From: Axinella damicornis
Taxonomy: Eukaryota; Porifera; Demospongiae; Axinellida; Axinellidae
NCBI GenBank assembly: GCA_963931865.1
Contig: OZ007516.1
Location: 10,178,785-10,242,784, forward strand
DNA: 64,000 bases
Reading direction: 5' to 3'
The first letter of the stretch is position 1. Each line of letters begins with the position of its first letter. Under the pieces are notes generated by a model that searched no databases, had not been told where the DNA came from, and saw only the letters and a program-made list of their open reading frames with translations. A program made the translations under genes and the position numbers. This document shows, one piece after another, positions 25,101 through 33,649 of the stretch.

Positions 25101-26277
25101 CTACGTAGCACTATCCAGGGTACGATCACTTGCAGGGTTATACCTGGTCGGTTTTGACCCCAAGTCTATCATGGTTAGTGTAACCTGTCTCAAAGAAGTT
25201 AACCGATTGAGAGATACATACAGGAAAGATCTCCCGCTGTATGTACTGCCACTTGAACTTAAAAGGGGCACCAAGCGTAAGCTTACTGGTACTACTCATC
25301 CTGATCAGCCTAAGGCAAAAAAAGCCGTCCTTGCCAGTAACAAAGCACCCCCTAAGAAGGTTTCAAAGCCTGATCAGTGTAAAGGCACTCTTGCTAGTAA
25401 TACAGCACCCCCTAGGAAAGACTCCAAGCCTGATCAGCCTAAAACCAAAAAACGTGTCCTCACCAGTAAACCACCACCCCCTAGGAAGGTCTCAAAGCCT
25501 GATCAGCCTAAAGTCAAAAAAGGCACTTCAAAGCCACCACCCCCTCCAAAGAAAAGGAGAGGAAAAACCCTATCTCTACCACCATCACCAAAGAGACCCA
25601 GACTGTCCACTAGTTCAACTCTAGAGAGAACAGGACTAGAGTACATAGGCACCACTCACCAACAGTTTGGTGATATTGATCTGCCGCTCCCCACAGATGA
25701 GTGGAGAGTTCGAGCAATTGAGGTCTTGAGTATACACAGCCACAGAACTGTTCGCAACAACCTTTCCACACCAGCTGAGGTGATACCTGTACGCTGCGAT
25801 GAGATTGCACCACACATTTGCGACAGCGTCCTAGGTGATGGGAACTGTCTCTTCCGAGCCATTTCTAAGGAAATCACTGGCACCGAACGGAATCACACTG
25901 CTGTCCGCCATGCTGCGTTGGCGTATCTGTGTGATAATCCCTCCGTGATAGGTTATGCTGACCGTACTTTTGACAGCACCATGTGCCCTGATCCAGTGAG
26001 AAGAGCTCAGCTCAAAGAAGAAGCTATCTCTAGGTACATTACCACCCACCGCATGGACAGAAGTGGTTGGGGGACAGATTTTGAGATTATGCTTCTTGCC
26101 AGTCTCCTGTCAGTTCCAATCTTCAGCTTTGCAACTGTTGGTGACAGCAGGGTGTGGGTCTGCCATGCACCAGGATTTACTAGTAACAGGTCTGCATGTC
26201 CGTATGCAATATACATCTACAATACTCACGAGTGGCATTATGACAGGGTCATTCCTGTCATACGCCCACCACAGTAG
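19108..26277 (+). CDS. Helitron (Helentron-like) Rep-helicase with C-terminal OTU domain
   Basis: One uninterrupted frame of 2,389 codons from the ATG at 19108 (CACTCATGG); upstream in-frame sequence lacks another ATG. Order: lysine-rich N-terminus with about 16 KASYSTDPSKKKAAS repeats (residues ~45-285), a cysteine-rich middle, HUH Rep nuclease with PHYHVLLW (His ~1148/1150) and the paired tyrosines YVSGYVTK (~1290/1294), Pif1-like helicase with GVGGTGKS (~1604-1611), FIIDEVSM (~1687-1694) and VTIHKSQG, a proline/lysine-rich linker, and an OTU cysteine-protease-like domain with GDGNCLFRAI (Asp ~2244, Cys ~2247) and terminal HEWHYD (His ~2377). Rep nicks and ligates single strands and the helicase unwinds during rolling-circle transposition; the OTU domain's role is not known. 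All catalytic residues I can check are present, so the element may have been active recently. Element termini were not identified. Confidence 0.93.
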   Translation: MASARRKRAQNKKYYSKNVKELKTKAKAASKASYNAEPETKMAASRASYSADPSKKKAASKASYSTDPSKKKAASKASYSTDPSKKKTASKASYSTDPSNKKAASKASYSTDPSKKKAASKASYSTDPSKKKAASKASYSTDPSKKKAASKASYSTDPSKKKTASKASYSTDPSNKKAASKASYSTDPSKKKAASKASYSTDPSKKKAASKASYSTDPSNKKAASKASYSTDPSKKKAASKASYSTDPSKKKAASKASYSTDPSKKKAASKASYSTDPSKKKAASRARYFNSPQKKKAAARAYSKRSYTENPAAKNKYSQAYYAHNTESRCAYRRARYVLAEPKRDVQEQHVKEIQSHLLLNSEARVQLITAFKKRQEIRMPRVLRKAVCRMAARRLLNKPLQTRKEHVGSLLKACRLIKSLQIEGKEDFGEGCHTASTEPYFYDSCYQIVQRDYALPIDENGKCVVAKEVESKTETKHRKHPMKWECSSECKPLTETEVDTIVSLKAAFENPMQEVRHTLDTCDGCANQHYTKVVEDSSVDLRGHPLVCSNDGGCDSKLRVLRAAGTHYPVLGNFYRNVNNAISSHLRVRDIDMALLSGDFESLMEINKVDDFDALLSNNVESSYEQCTDIFPVDSTLGRPHLESKLLEDNALLIAQLQKEIDDYPQHACCSCERLHQRKAVSRVELSQNLGGEIWLRLKSYIVEQNPTASEQVLYMCRYCKSLITKNVLPPRCVLNGLHVVPIPQELARLDCLSSQLIQRAKCYQTVVRLGTYTGKVPIYNSLKACKGTMFFLPLPLNKTLATLDEVEQSTSAKSALPNPELYIIVNGKPTKLKVVWRSLVDVNHVKAAIQKLKDTNWLYSKVTDESVDEAAKQVIEVSNNTTSTMLEKASESEIAGFQSFTIRNLENKLPSESDIEQYKVLSVKENPLDNRQRHLDVMCFPVLFPTGEFGEYHPRAKLSHSEYIKSRLLNKDSCFRKDPQYVFYLLWQKEMRELSAGVYNLLKSTRRQHMSVRSLLDRVETSDEHLEANLCTMLQSVRGTKQYWFVRQSELKCMVREWGSPTLFLTFSCAEYESPDIANYLRSVNNVSSSYNIGKLCTEDPISVSRQFSLKFHAFFNPVLKKGEVLGKVDHFYWKKEYQARGAPHYHVLLWIRDAPVIGQDDPDKVLSWIQERITCQIPDKETSPELHRLVTRYQMHKCSAYCKRKRKCSSGAFITRCRFGFPRQVCESAKLNSVSDSLRSRKKIYELPRGDTEVRVNDYNPLLLMLWQANIDIQLVAESSLALAHYVSGYVTKAERSNMQEIWQEVSENKSVYSRLWSFGVRSLRFRECGLYEASDLLLGDHLNEKSDTVKWVDVSLPHKRCRRLMDHKVLLEIAEHNPDTEEIFEDNLLDTYYPQRPARLEDVCLYDFVANYDWYGKDSSGNRKYSKVTKPRLPNHKLFDPEKEAQREDYYYSLILLFVPFRTESSLLLDNETAEEAFRRLVNTDSSSYHARLQKMLEAQSNIKKINEARHADGEEEKISKEDNDPQLMGEARTAMDDVADMNVKSSTDLPLESRVAMLNADQRRIFDNVKSHLLHQQQHEEKKCHCSDLKPLRMFVSGVGGTGKSFLIEAIKALIADIWPTNNLTCAVAAPTGLAAFNVGGITIHRLFQLPVENEGKTAGYWSLPKPSQKLLKSSLSKVKMFIIDEVSMVSSLNLAYMHLRLEELFGGNEWFGSRNMLFVGDLLQLQPVNGMPVFEKITQISLSFKLGCAASVNIWRDCVLYDELTINERQKNDQEFSSMLDCVRRGCPTDETIRTLQQRVIQVSVSDKFHELQESGQMPVCLLPTRKACSVINNEMLAQLNSKVHELLCTDEVDETSGTLKWNKKAAERLEKLNRDCNMTAGLEAKLSLAVGARVMLRRNIDTKSGLVNGAIGTVCSISANRVTVQFDHISEPYDVEMVKSRFMVMKYFYVYRKQFPLILAYAVTIHKSQGLSLDCAIIDLSDTVFSAGMAYVALSRVRSLAGLYLVGFDPKSIMVSVTCLKEVNRLRDTYRKDLPLYVLPLELKRGTKRKLTGTTHPDQPKAKKAVLASNKAPPKKVSKPDQCKGTLASNTAPPRKDSKPDQPKTKKRVLTSKPPPPRKVSKPDQPKVKKGTSKPPPPPKKRRGKTLSLPPSPKRPRLSTSSTLERTGLEYIGTTHQQFGDIDLPLPTDEWRVRAIEVLSIHSHRTVRNNLSTPAEVIPVRCDEIAPHICDSVLGDGNCLFRAISKEITGTERNHTAVRHAALAYLCDNPSVIGYADRTFDSTMCPDPVRRAQLKEEAISRYITTHRMDRSGWGTDFEIMLLASLLSVPIFSFATVGDSRVWVCHAPGFTSNRSACPYAIYIYNTHEWHYDRVIPVIRPPQ
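19225..19970 (+). repeat. 45-bp coding repeat in the Helitron N-terminus, about 16 copies
   Basis: The unit encodes KASYSTDPSKKKAAS; copies are almost identical at DNA level, with K/N and A/T changes. Being a multiple of three it also keeps a second frame open, which is a shadow. The basic repeats could bind DNA or direct nuclear import. Confidence 0.93.
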
Positions 26278-27303
26278 GCACCAAGCCATTCAAAAAATAC
26301 ATGTATGCAAATGGAATCTGGGCCACAACCAATGAAATGATGGCTGTAGCCCATAATGTTGCAAACTTGCATATTCTCATACAGCATGGCAGATGCTACT
26401 TGGCGTAGGTTCACACCTCAAGACGTTGAAGACGAATTTAATGACGATGGGGCAAATACGGCCATGTACATCTGGCATCCCCACAATCATTATGATGTTG
26501 TACATTCAACCCCTACAGAATTGAGGACCCACAGTTGTTGGTGTCAGTGCTTGAAGGATGGAGTTCGCACAACCCAATGCCCCAGTGCATGGAGTTATTC
26601 TCAACCCCCTTTGCAATTGACGGGAGTTATCCAGCTCTAATGCTGTAGTGGGTAACCAACCTAAGGTGCAGTAGTAACATGACTGTGTCTCACTCAACGA
26701 TTCAACACATTCCAAAAGCACCACATGCAGCATACTAGTGTGCTCTTTCAAAACATGGACGAATCAAATGTGGATTGAAACCTCACCACAAATACCCATG
26801 AAAATGAAAATGAGCCACATCAATGCTAAATTGGTGCCTATATACGTTTGTTGATCTTTGTGTTGAGCTCAGCCTTCCCAATCTCCTCCCTCCACTATTT
26901 TGTGACTAGCTAATTGAGTTTAATGAAAGTGTATAAATGTCTTTTGTATTTAGTTTCACATAATTGCAGAGTTAGATGAAACTGCAATGCTCAGCTGAGC
27001 ACTTGACGGCTTGAGCAGTGTGGCATGGGTCACACGACTTTGTTGGAAACCAGCAGCCTTTCTGGTGAACACTGCACAGGTAATTACATTCAACAGGGTA
27101 TTACATAACTATGCACAACAGCAACACTAAACAAGTGTATGTATGCTATCAGTCTATTTTCACCATGGCAACCAATCTCCCTTTGTTTGCTAGGCCACAT
27201 GCAGGCTAGGTGCAGTTACTTTGGAGTCACCCACTACACAGATGTAAGTGAACGCACACACTATTTGTAATCATGCTGCACACACACACTTTTGCATCCC
27301 ATG
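26278..27303. other. Downstream flank of the Helitron
   Basis: The plus-strand frame 26383-26640 begins MADATWRRFTPQDVEDE and contains TAMYIWHPHNHYDVVHST, which resembles the last strand and catalytic-His region of an OTU domain (compare the Helitron's HEWHYDRVIP). It may be a decayed duplicate fragment of such a domain, or chance. The rest of the stretch shows no gene; whether the Helitron 3' end lies here could not be decided. Confidence 0.35.
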
Positions 27304-27446
27304 TAGGGATGGGCAGTAATTGGAATATCTGTTGACTGGGTTTTGTGCGTTTTTCGTGCCAAATTCGAATAATTTTTACAATGATAATTGGAACTTCTAC
27401 AACACGATCTCAGCTAGCTAGTGTCCATAAGCTACATCAATCCAGC

Positions 27447-27484
27447 AACGTTTCGGTCCAAACCGGACCTTCTTCGGGCTATAC
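27447..27484 (-). ncRNA. Hammerhead-ribozyme-like motif (left, inverted copy)
   Basis: On the minus strand: CCCGAAGA, stem GGTCC/GGACC around GGTTT, then GAAACGTTGC. It pairs with the copy at 28074-28112 as part of the inverted arms of the Penelope-like remnant. Confidence 0.35.
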
Positions 27485-27599
27485 TCCACTAATCTTTACA
27501 GCAATAAGCAAGTGATTGTATCGCAAGTACTCTTTAAATAAGAATGATCTCATGACACACAGCTCGAGAAGGTGGCTCTCCTGACGTCACGAGCAGAGA

Positions 27600-28060
27600 T
27601 CCTGTCCTCACCAGACTTAACAAAATACCCAGGAAACATCAGACCGTTTGAAACAAGCCATACCAAAAATCCCACCTTGAATTGATTGCCTTTTGCTGCC
27701 ACAAAAACATGAAAGACCTACTGGTCCACGCGTTGAAAAATGCAGCCCCACCCACCTCCATGACACCTGCCAACACAACATACAAGAGCAGAGGATGTAA
27801 AATCCTTTACAAGTCACACCAAGGGGACAGACATACAGAATATGAGAGCAGCGTTCACAAGCAAGACTATAAAATTTAATGTGGTGTATAATATGATGCA
27901 ATGCAAAAGTGTGCCAAACAGTATGTCGGGGAAACAGAAAACCCACAGAATGAACAGTGACCGTTCCGACATAGCTACAAACAAAAGAAGCTGAAACAAA
28001 CAGTGGCTACCCACTTCAACCAAGCAGACCAATATTATGCACTTTCCTGTTACTGTACAG
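27600..28060 (+). pseudogene. Decayed GIY-YIG endonuclease remnant of a Penelope-like retroelement
   Basis: Plus-strand translation, with several stops and shifts, gives FCCHKNMKDLLVHALK, a short cysteine/lysine stretch, CAKQYVGETENPQ and TVATHFNQADQYY in order. This follows the usual course of the GIY-YIG endonuclease that ends Penelope-like reverse transcriptases (KNLKDLLVRA ... C..QYVGET ... HFN..DH). No reverse transcriptase domain remains. It is flanked by inverted copies of a hammerhead-like motif, which Penelope elements are known to carry. Clearly non-functional. Confidence 0.6.
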
Positions 28061-28073
28061 GTTAGTGGAGTAT

Positions 28074-28112
28074 GGCCCGAAGAAGGTCCTGTTCAGACCG
28101 AAACGTTACTGT
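28074..28112 (+). ncRNA. Hammerhead-ribozyme-like motif (right copy)
   Basis: CCCGAAGA, a stem GGTC...GACC, then GAAACGTTAC matches the core order CUGANGA-stem II-GAAA of type I hammerheads, except that the U of CUGA is C here. The inverted partner at about 27447-27484 keeps the stem with different loop bases (GGTCC-GGTTT-GGACC). I could not establish stems I and III or the cleavage site, so activity is doubtful. Confidence 0.35.
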
Positions 28113-28239
28113 ATTGATGTGGCTTTTGTACAGTAGCAAGAAGACTGTTTGGAATTTACCTCTCTAGAATTGATGACATTATTATGGTGACAAATGTAAA
28201 ACCAAAATGATGCAATTAATGGTATATTGCCCATCCCTA

Positions 28240-29226
28240 ATTCCATGTACACATACGCACAACACTAGGCCTCACCCGTGCACGCAATCACGCAAACAGG
28301 GTGAGTGGGGTGGATGAGTACACCCTCCGCGCTGGGCCACCCTGGGGTTTGAGTGACTCACTGCAGTGCCTAAAATATGTAATTATACTGCCCTCCCGGA
28401 CCCGGGCTTCTTTGCCTCATTTATCACTGCCCACAATTAGTTATCACTGCCCGTTGGCTACCGTCATATTTTAGGCACTGACTCACTGTCACTCATAACG
28501 CAAATGTACTCTTCTCTCAAAGCTATACCTCTTGTGTGATAATGCTGTATTCCCAGCTATGTTGCTCATTGTGTTGTGTGAGTGTAATGCTACAGTGATG
28601 GGGTCCACTGCAATACCAGCCATTAACCACGAGAGACGCCCTGAGGGAGTATCATGACTGTGTGACATTCAGCAATGGGAGCAAACACAAGTAAGTACAG
28701 CCTACTTCAGTCTGTTTGTATACTACCTATACCAGCTTGTAATAGCTAATTACAACTTACAACATAACCACTATCAGAAGTTTGTGCTTGTAGTTTCATA
28801 ATTATTATGATCATAGCATGAAAACATTACACAAAAGTCATTTTGTGATAGTGCAGGATGGATTGACTTTTGGGTGCACAAAAATTAACACCACTCTGCA
28901 CACTCACACACACAGGTTACTCAAAACAAGCTGCTTTGCTCCGACTGCACTGTGTTCTGATGACTTGACTTTGTGTACATGCATCATAATTTATGTTTGT
29001 AGAATCACAAGCTCAATCTTTGCACGTCTTATTGTACTCGAACAACATGAAATTTTGAAAACTGAAACAGGAAACAAATGTAACAGCCTGGTTGCCATGT
29101 ATATTTTGCAATTACAAAGGTTTCCATGGCAACCTGGCACTTATAATACACCAAGGACGAGCATGTAGCCCAACGCATGGTGGTTCAACAACACCACACC
29201 TGCTGCTGCAAAAAAAAATGAACGTA
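28240..29226. other. Intergenic stretch without a supported gene
   Basis: No gene seen. A small imperfect foldback lies at about 29086-29141 (CCTGGTTGCCATG and CATGGCAACCTGG). Confidence 0.5.
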
Positions 29227-29503
29227 AACAAGTAATAAAAAACATTTCAAAATGTAACAGGATGTAGGGATACCAGAACGGCAAAAAGTAAGGAAACAAG
29301 GTAGGGATGATCGCACAAAACAGTGAAGTATACAATCCCCCTACATATCTTTTTTCATTATACACGTATATGGAAAAAGATCTCTGTAGGGGGATTGTAT
29401 ACTTCACTGTTTTGTGCAATCATCCCTGCCTTGTTTCCTTACTTTTTGCCGTTCTGGTATCCCTACATCCTGTTACATTTTGAAATGTTTTTTATTACTT
29501 GTT
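29227..29503. repeat. 277-bp near-perfect palindrome (foldback)
   Basis: The arm starting AACAAGTAATAAAAAACATT runs inward through GGATACCAGAACGG... and CAATCCCCCTACA; its reverse complement fills the right half almost without change, with a short ATACGTGTAT-like centre near 29360-29370. The two halves yield near-identical translated ORFs on opposite strands, which are by-products. The high arm identity suggests recent origin or gene conversion between arms. Confidence 0.85.
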
Positions 29504-29821
29504 ATATACTTTAATGGTACACTGAATGTTCAACGATGAATCATGAACCCCATTAGAACATTGTGGGGTTCAATGTCTCATGTAGATATATTATGCGCGG
29601 CCTTGTCTATCATTATGAACAGGTTTTTACTTGAAGGATCTCAATCTTACTTATTCTACCACAAGAGTGACCAAAACTTCTGTGATATTAAAGTTACCGT
29701 TTTTCTGTAGACTCACTCAGTGCAATTAACATTCTTAATATCAAGCATGCAGGCAAACTGTTCACACAACCACTACTCTAGTACAGGTATACACCATCAT
29801 GTTCACTTACTGGAAGGAATC

Positions 29822-30062
29822 TCGCGGCCGGACCAGACGGTTGATTCCACCGTCCCAGTCAGACTCTAAGCCCGGCCGCGCGGAGGGACAGGTGCAGCGC
29901 ACCCAACCGCGGCGAGGTCTACACGCTACTCAACTATAAGCTAGCAGTAATACTAATCGAAGTGCTCGAGTTGCCTGTTGTCTTTTGCAGCAGCGTAGGC
30001 CTCTCAAGTTCGGTAGTTCACCTCAACTTCGTCTAGCTTTAAAAAAGGGGGTGGGGCTCACG
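29822..30062 (-). repeat. GC-rich promoter-like module, copy 2
   Basis: Second copy of the module at 17757-18030. Minus-strand reading: CACGTGAGCCCCACCCCC, CGAACTTGAGAGGCC, CGCCGCGGTTGGGTGCG, CCGCGCGGCCGGGC, TGACTGGGACGGTGG and a consensus donor CCA-GTAAGTGAAC at the end. Roughly 70% alike by eye, with conserved blocks separated by variable spacers. Confidence 0.6.
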
Positions 30063-30969
30063 TGCTGTGATCGTTGTCAAGCACTTACAGCTTGGGACTT
30101 GGAACGGAAGTGACCTTGCACTAATTGGTTAAGCAATGCCTTTCGTGTCCGTACGTGCCTGTCGGCAAAGGTTTCAAGCAGGTTAACTACCGTACTTAAC
30201 ACAATATTCGGACGTTTCTGTACCTGATACATATCGAGGCGGTTGTTTTCCTACTACAGGTATCAAAGGAGGTCGTGAGGCTCTGTATGTGTACATGGTG
30301 GTGCTAAATTCCTGGTATTACCATCATCCCTGGTGTGCTGGGCTTCTTGAACTTGAACTTTAGTGAGTAGCCATTATACTAGTGTCACGAGGCAAAGTTG
30401 GAACATTTGAGACCCATACATACAACTTGTCAAGCTGATATGTCAATAAGTGGGTGCATGCAGGCCATTTCTAGCTTTCAATCTGCACTTTTCTGCATAC
30501 ATTTTTGTTGGAAGATTTCTGTTGGAGGACAGAGATGTGCCATAGCTAGCTATATTGGTGAAGCCATGCTGTTGGATAGCATTTACCACCCCTCAACAAC
30601 TGCTACGCTGAATTAATGTCCCCTCAGCAAAACTAGCAGTAATCCTGTTCTGATGATAACTTGCTTACAATGCAGCACCAACTGACTATAGTGTTCAAAT
30701 GAAAATTTAGTTTATTATAATGCATTCTGGATTGACTAGGTTTCAAGTGTGAATGCAATCAACATTAACATAACAGCAACTACTTGTAAGCTCATGATGA
30801 ATGCAGTAGATATGACACTAGAGTGTTCGCTGTATGACACAGCTATTATTGTGTGAGATCTGGCACATACGTTTAACAACACTATCATACACCAAAGTAT
30901 ACATCACTAACACATTCACCACTAATGCATAGTTCAATGAATAACATCATCACAGACCAGAATAACAGC
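30063..30969. other. Intergenic stretch without a supported gene
   Basis: No coding frame of recognisable character. It is the 3' flank of the membrane-protein gene at 30970-32686. Confidence 0.5.
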
Positions 30970-32686
30970 TTACTGCACAGTTTGAGGATTCATCTCTCTA
31001 GCTGATTGAGCCATAAGTGTACACGGGTGGTACTTGTCCTGGTACTGAAAGTGTTTCAGAGTTGGCATGTGTTCGCTCAGATACTGACAACACAGACCTG
31101 CTGTACTGGTCGGGACTAACCAATCGATGGGGCAGCAAATCGGATCTGAAAGTTCATCTGCTGCTTGATTCCGTGTGTGTATTTGCTTTAGCAAAGTGCT
31201 AACTTTGCTTGCTATAAATCGCACTATCCGCTTTCCTTTCAGTTGTCGGTAGGTGACACTCAACAGCAGGACTACCTGCGGTACAGCACATGCTGTCACA
31301 ACTATGAGTGGCAGGGCTTCATCTGATGATGGCAGGAGAAACTGAATTGCAAAAATTAACAGTATCAGAAACCCCAATAGAGCTAGCAGTAGACTGTCCA
31401 ACACATTCATGTAGCATTTCTTGTAGGGCTGCATGTTGTACTATGAGTATCAGTATGGATAAACTCAGGAACAATATAGTGCACGCAATGACCACCCAAT
31501 TTGATGTACCATATGGTAGTTGAGGAGGATGAGTACAAAACGAAGCAGCAAGTAGACTCCAGACAGTGATCTTAAATCCCATCCTCCAGTGACACCATCT
31601 TTCTCTGCTTAAAAATTGCACAGTGGCATCAACCAATAGGACGTGTGACGTGCCCGGTACAGGCTCACCATCAGCGTTATATTATATCTCTGTGTTTTGC
31701 AACAGAAACAGTGAGACAAACAGAAGCTTAGAGTAAGACAGGAGGAGAAATGTAGCGAAGACATCGATAATGGATGCTTTTGAATCCCACCGCCTTCTAA
31801 CATTAACAAAGCATCGATGAAAAGGTTTCCATAGCCAGACAATTGGTCTGAAGTTGTGTCCATGTAGTTCAATACAAGTGTATGTAAGAGCAATGAGCAG
31901 TAGTGGATAAAAGGCAGACACATACTGGAGGGCAAGAACGTGAATGTTCTTGAGGCTTTGGCTCACACAGAATGGTAGAATGAGATAGCGGAAGAAGTCC
32001 AGGTTCCAGAATCCATACCCTGTGAGAATGACTTTGAACACGGCACGTGAAGTTGTACTGAGTTCTGCCATTAGTGCCCCTTGAAACTCGGGACTCTTGT
32101 TTAGAGAGATTACCGTGAATTGGCTGAACATGACAAAGCAGTTCATTGGTGCAGATGTGATACGAATTCGAAGTGTGAGAACTACAAAGTAAAAGACAGT
32201 CACAGGAACAAATTCAGATAAGATGTACAGTATCCACCCGTAGCTGCTCTCTGTGCAGTTTGCACAAGCATAGCCGATGCTAATAATGGAAGGGCCAAAC
32301 CCATCAATACAATCCCTGCACAGCAGCCCCTCTCTATTCAGTGGGGCACAGAAGAGATTGTTAAGATCAGACGTGTTATGTGGCAGAGCTCTGTATCTGT
32401 GGATTACTATGTCGCTGTAGTAGACATAAGGACTACCGCCAAATGATATAGCGTTGGATTCTTGTTCGTCAGAGCAGCTGTCATTGTAAGTCATGCATTT
32501 ACCCAAAACCAGGTAGGACTGCTGTTGCAGTTGATCACAGACGACACCGTCAACATGTGAAACACTCTTCCTGCAAACACAGCGAGAGCATCCTCCGTCA
32601 CTGGCTGACTTGTTGCTGAACACGAACCACGTGGGACAGCTGTCAGCAGTTGCTACGGTTTCAGACTCGGACGCTTCAATAACAAT
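30970..32686 (-). pseudogene. Cysteine-rich multi-pass membrane protein, broken by a stop and a frameshift
   Basis: A single large exon opens at an acceptor (TTATAG/ATTGTT, 32686). Order: short cysteine-rich extracellular part with CPTWF and EGF-like spacing (NREGLLCRDCIDGFGPS, YACANC), then about seven hydrophobic helices, with the conserved-looking loop LHGHNFRPIVWLWKPFHRC between them, and a polar tail ending MNPQTVQ. The frame has a TAA at 31682-31684 (after LLQNTEI), stays open in the same frame to about 31440, and then needs a one-base shift to reach PYKKCYMNVLDSLLLALLGF. I associate this architecture with an uncharacterised sponge/cnidarian receptor-like family but cannot name it. The signal-peptide exon was not found. 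Either a young pseudogene or two sequence errors. Confidence 0.6.
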
Positions 32687-32848
32687 CTATAATTGAAAGA
32701 AGCAGTTCCACACATGGAAAGAGCCACTTTGGCCTTATGATGGGATATGTATACTAAAATTAGCTATGTGACTAGCTACTCTGCAATAATAATGTTCGTT
32801 GGATGGTTGTGTAATGTAAATAAATCCTAACTAGGGTGTCATAGATTC

Positions 32849-33098
32849 CAGGAGCGCATGAGCTGCCGAAGGCAGCGAAGGAGCGTCGAACTAGTATAGA
32901 CATGTTGTAATCCCTCACGCCTTACGGTCATACCATATATGGAAGGCCTTTGCGGTACCGCACAAACACCAATTTGTTTTTCACAATTTTACCTAATGGC
33001 CTCTTGCCGTATAAGGTGTGAAGGACTACTACTTCGGCTAGGGCGCACATGATGAGTTCGACGCTCCTTCGCCGCCTTCGGTGGCTCATGCGCTCCTG
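32849..33098. mobile_element. 250-bp hAT-like MITE with 7-bp target duplication
   Basis: Terminal inverted repeats CAGGAGCGCATGAGC.GCCGAAGGC.GCGAAGGAGCGTCGAA... extend about 45 bp. TAGATTC is present directly on both sides (32842-32848 and 33099-33105). No internal frame. Confidence 0.8.
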
Positions 33099-33105
33099 TA
33101 GATTC

Positions 33106-33649
33106 TGATACTCCAGAATTCACTATTTAGCAATGCAGTGCAGAAATTTGCAGGTTTTACTGGTGCAATACGGGTTATTCAGGTGAAACGATAAGTGGCA
33201 AGCTAGACCAGAAAGTCCTTACTGAGAAATATAGCTAACTAGGATGTCAAAATACATAGCTACAAACATGTTTTATTTTCTATTGAGAATTTCTAATTGA
33301 CATCTTCAACAGGTGGATTGACTGATGTTGCATGCAATTTTCTCTGAGCAAATATCTTATCAGAAGCTTTTACACAAAAAGAGGTGAAATAATAGGTGGT
33401 TATGTGGGAAAAGTGGTTACTGCGACATTGCTGCAGTTGCTAATGATCTTTTAACAAGTCTGTATATATCTTTGTTTATTGTGTGCCCAATGCAGTTTCG
33501 GCCGGAAGACACAGTGGCAAGTGGGCCGTCTCCTAAAGTGAAGACAAAGAAGGTTGAAGATTTTACATATGGATCAGAATTATCTGATTCTGAAGTTGAA
33601 ATTGCAGTCAAAGGATCATTATTTCTTGACATCAGTAATTCCTGATATA
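33106..33649. other. Flank between MITE and tandem array
   Basis: Mostly non-coding. Around 33490-33640 both strands are open for about 45 codons; the plus strand reads KKVEDFTYGSELSDSEVEI, possibly an old coding relict from which the adjoining array took its SDSE-like unit. Not called as a gene. Confidence 0.35.

Larger units (their letters stand above)
27304..28239. mobile_element. hAT-like non-autonomous element carrying a Penelope-type remnant
   Basis: Ends are TAGGGATGGGCA... and ...TGCCCATCCCTA (inverted). The flanks ATCCCATG (27296-27303) and ATTCCATG (28240-28247) form an 8-bp target duplication with one mismatch, the length made by hAT transposases. Inside lies an inverted pair of ~62-bp arms (27431-27493 and 28061-28122) with a decayed GIY-YIG-like reading stretch between them. 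Confidence 0.65.

Noticed and set aside
29141..29514. Two frames with the same WYPYILLHFEMFF protein on opposite strands
   Set aside because: By-product of the 277-bp palindrome, not a duplicated gene.
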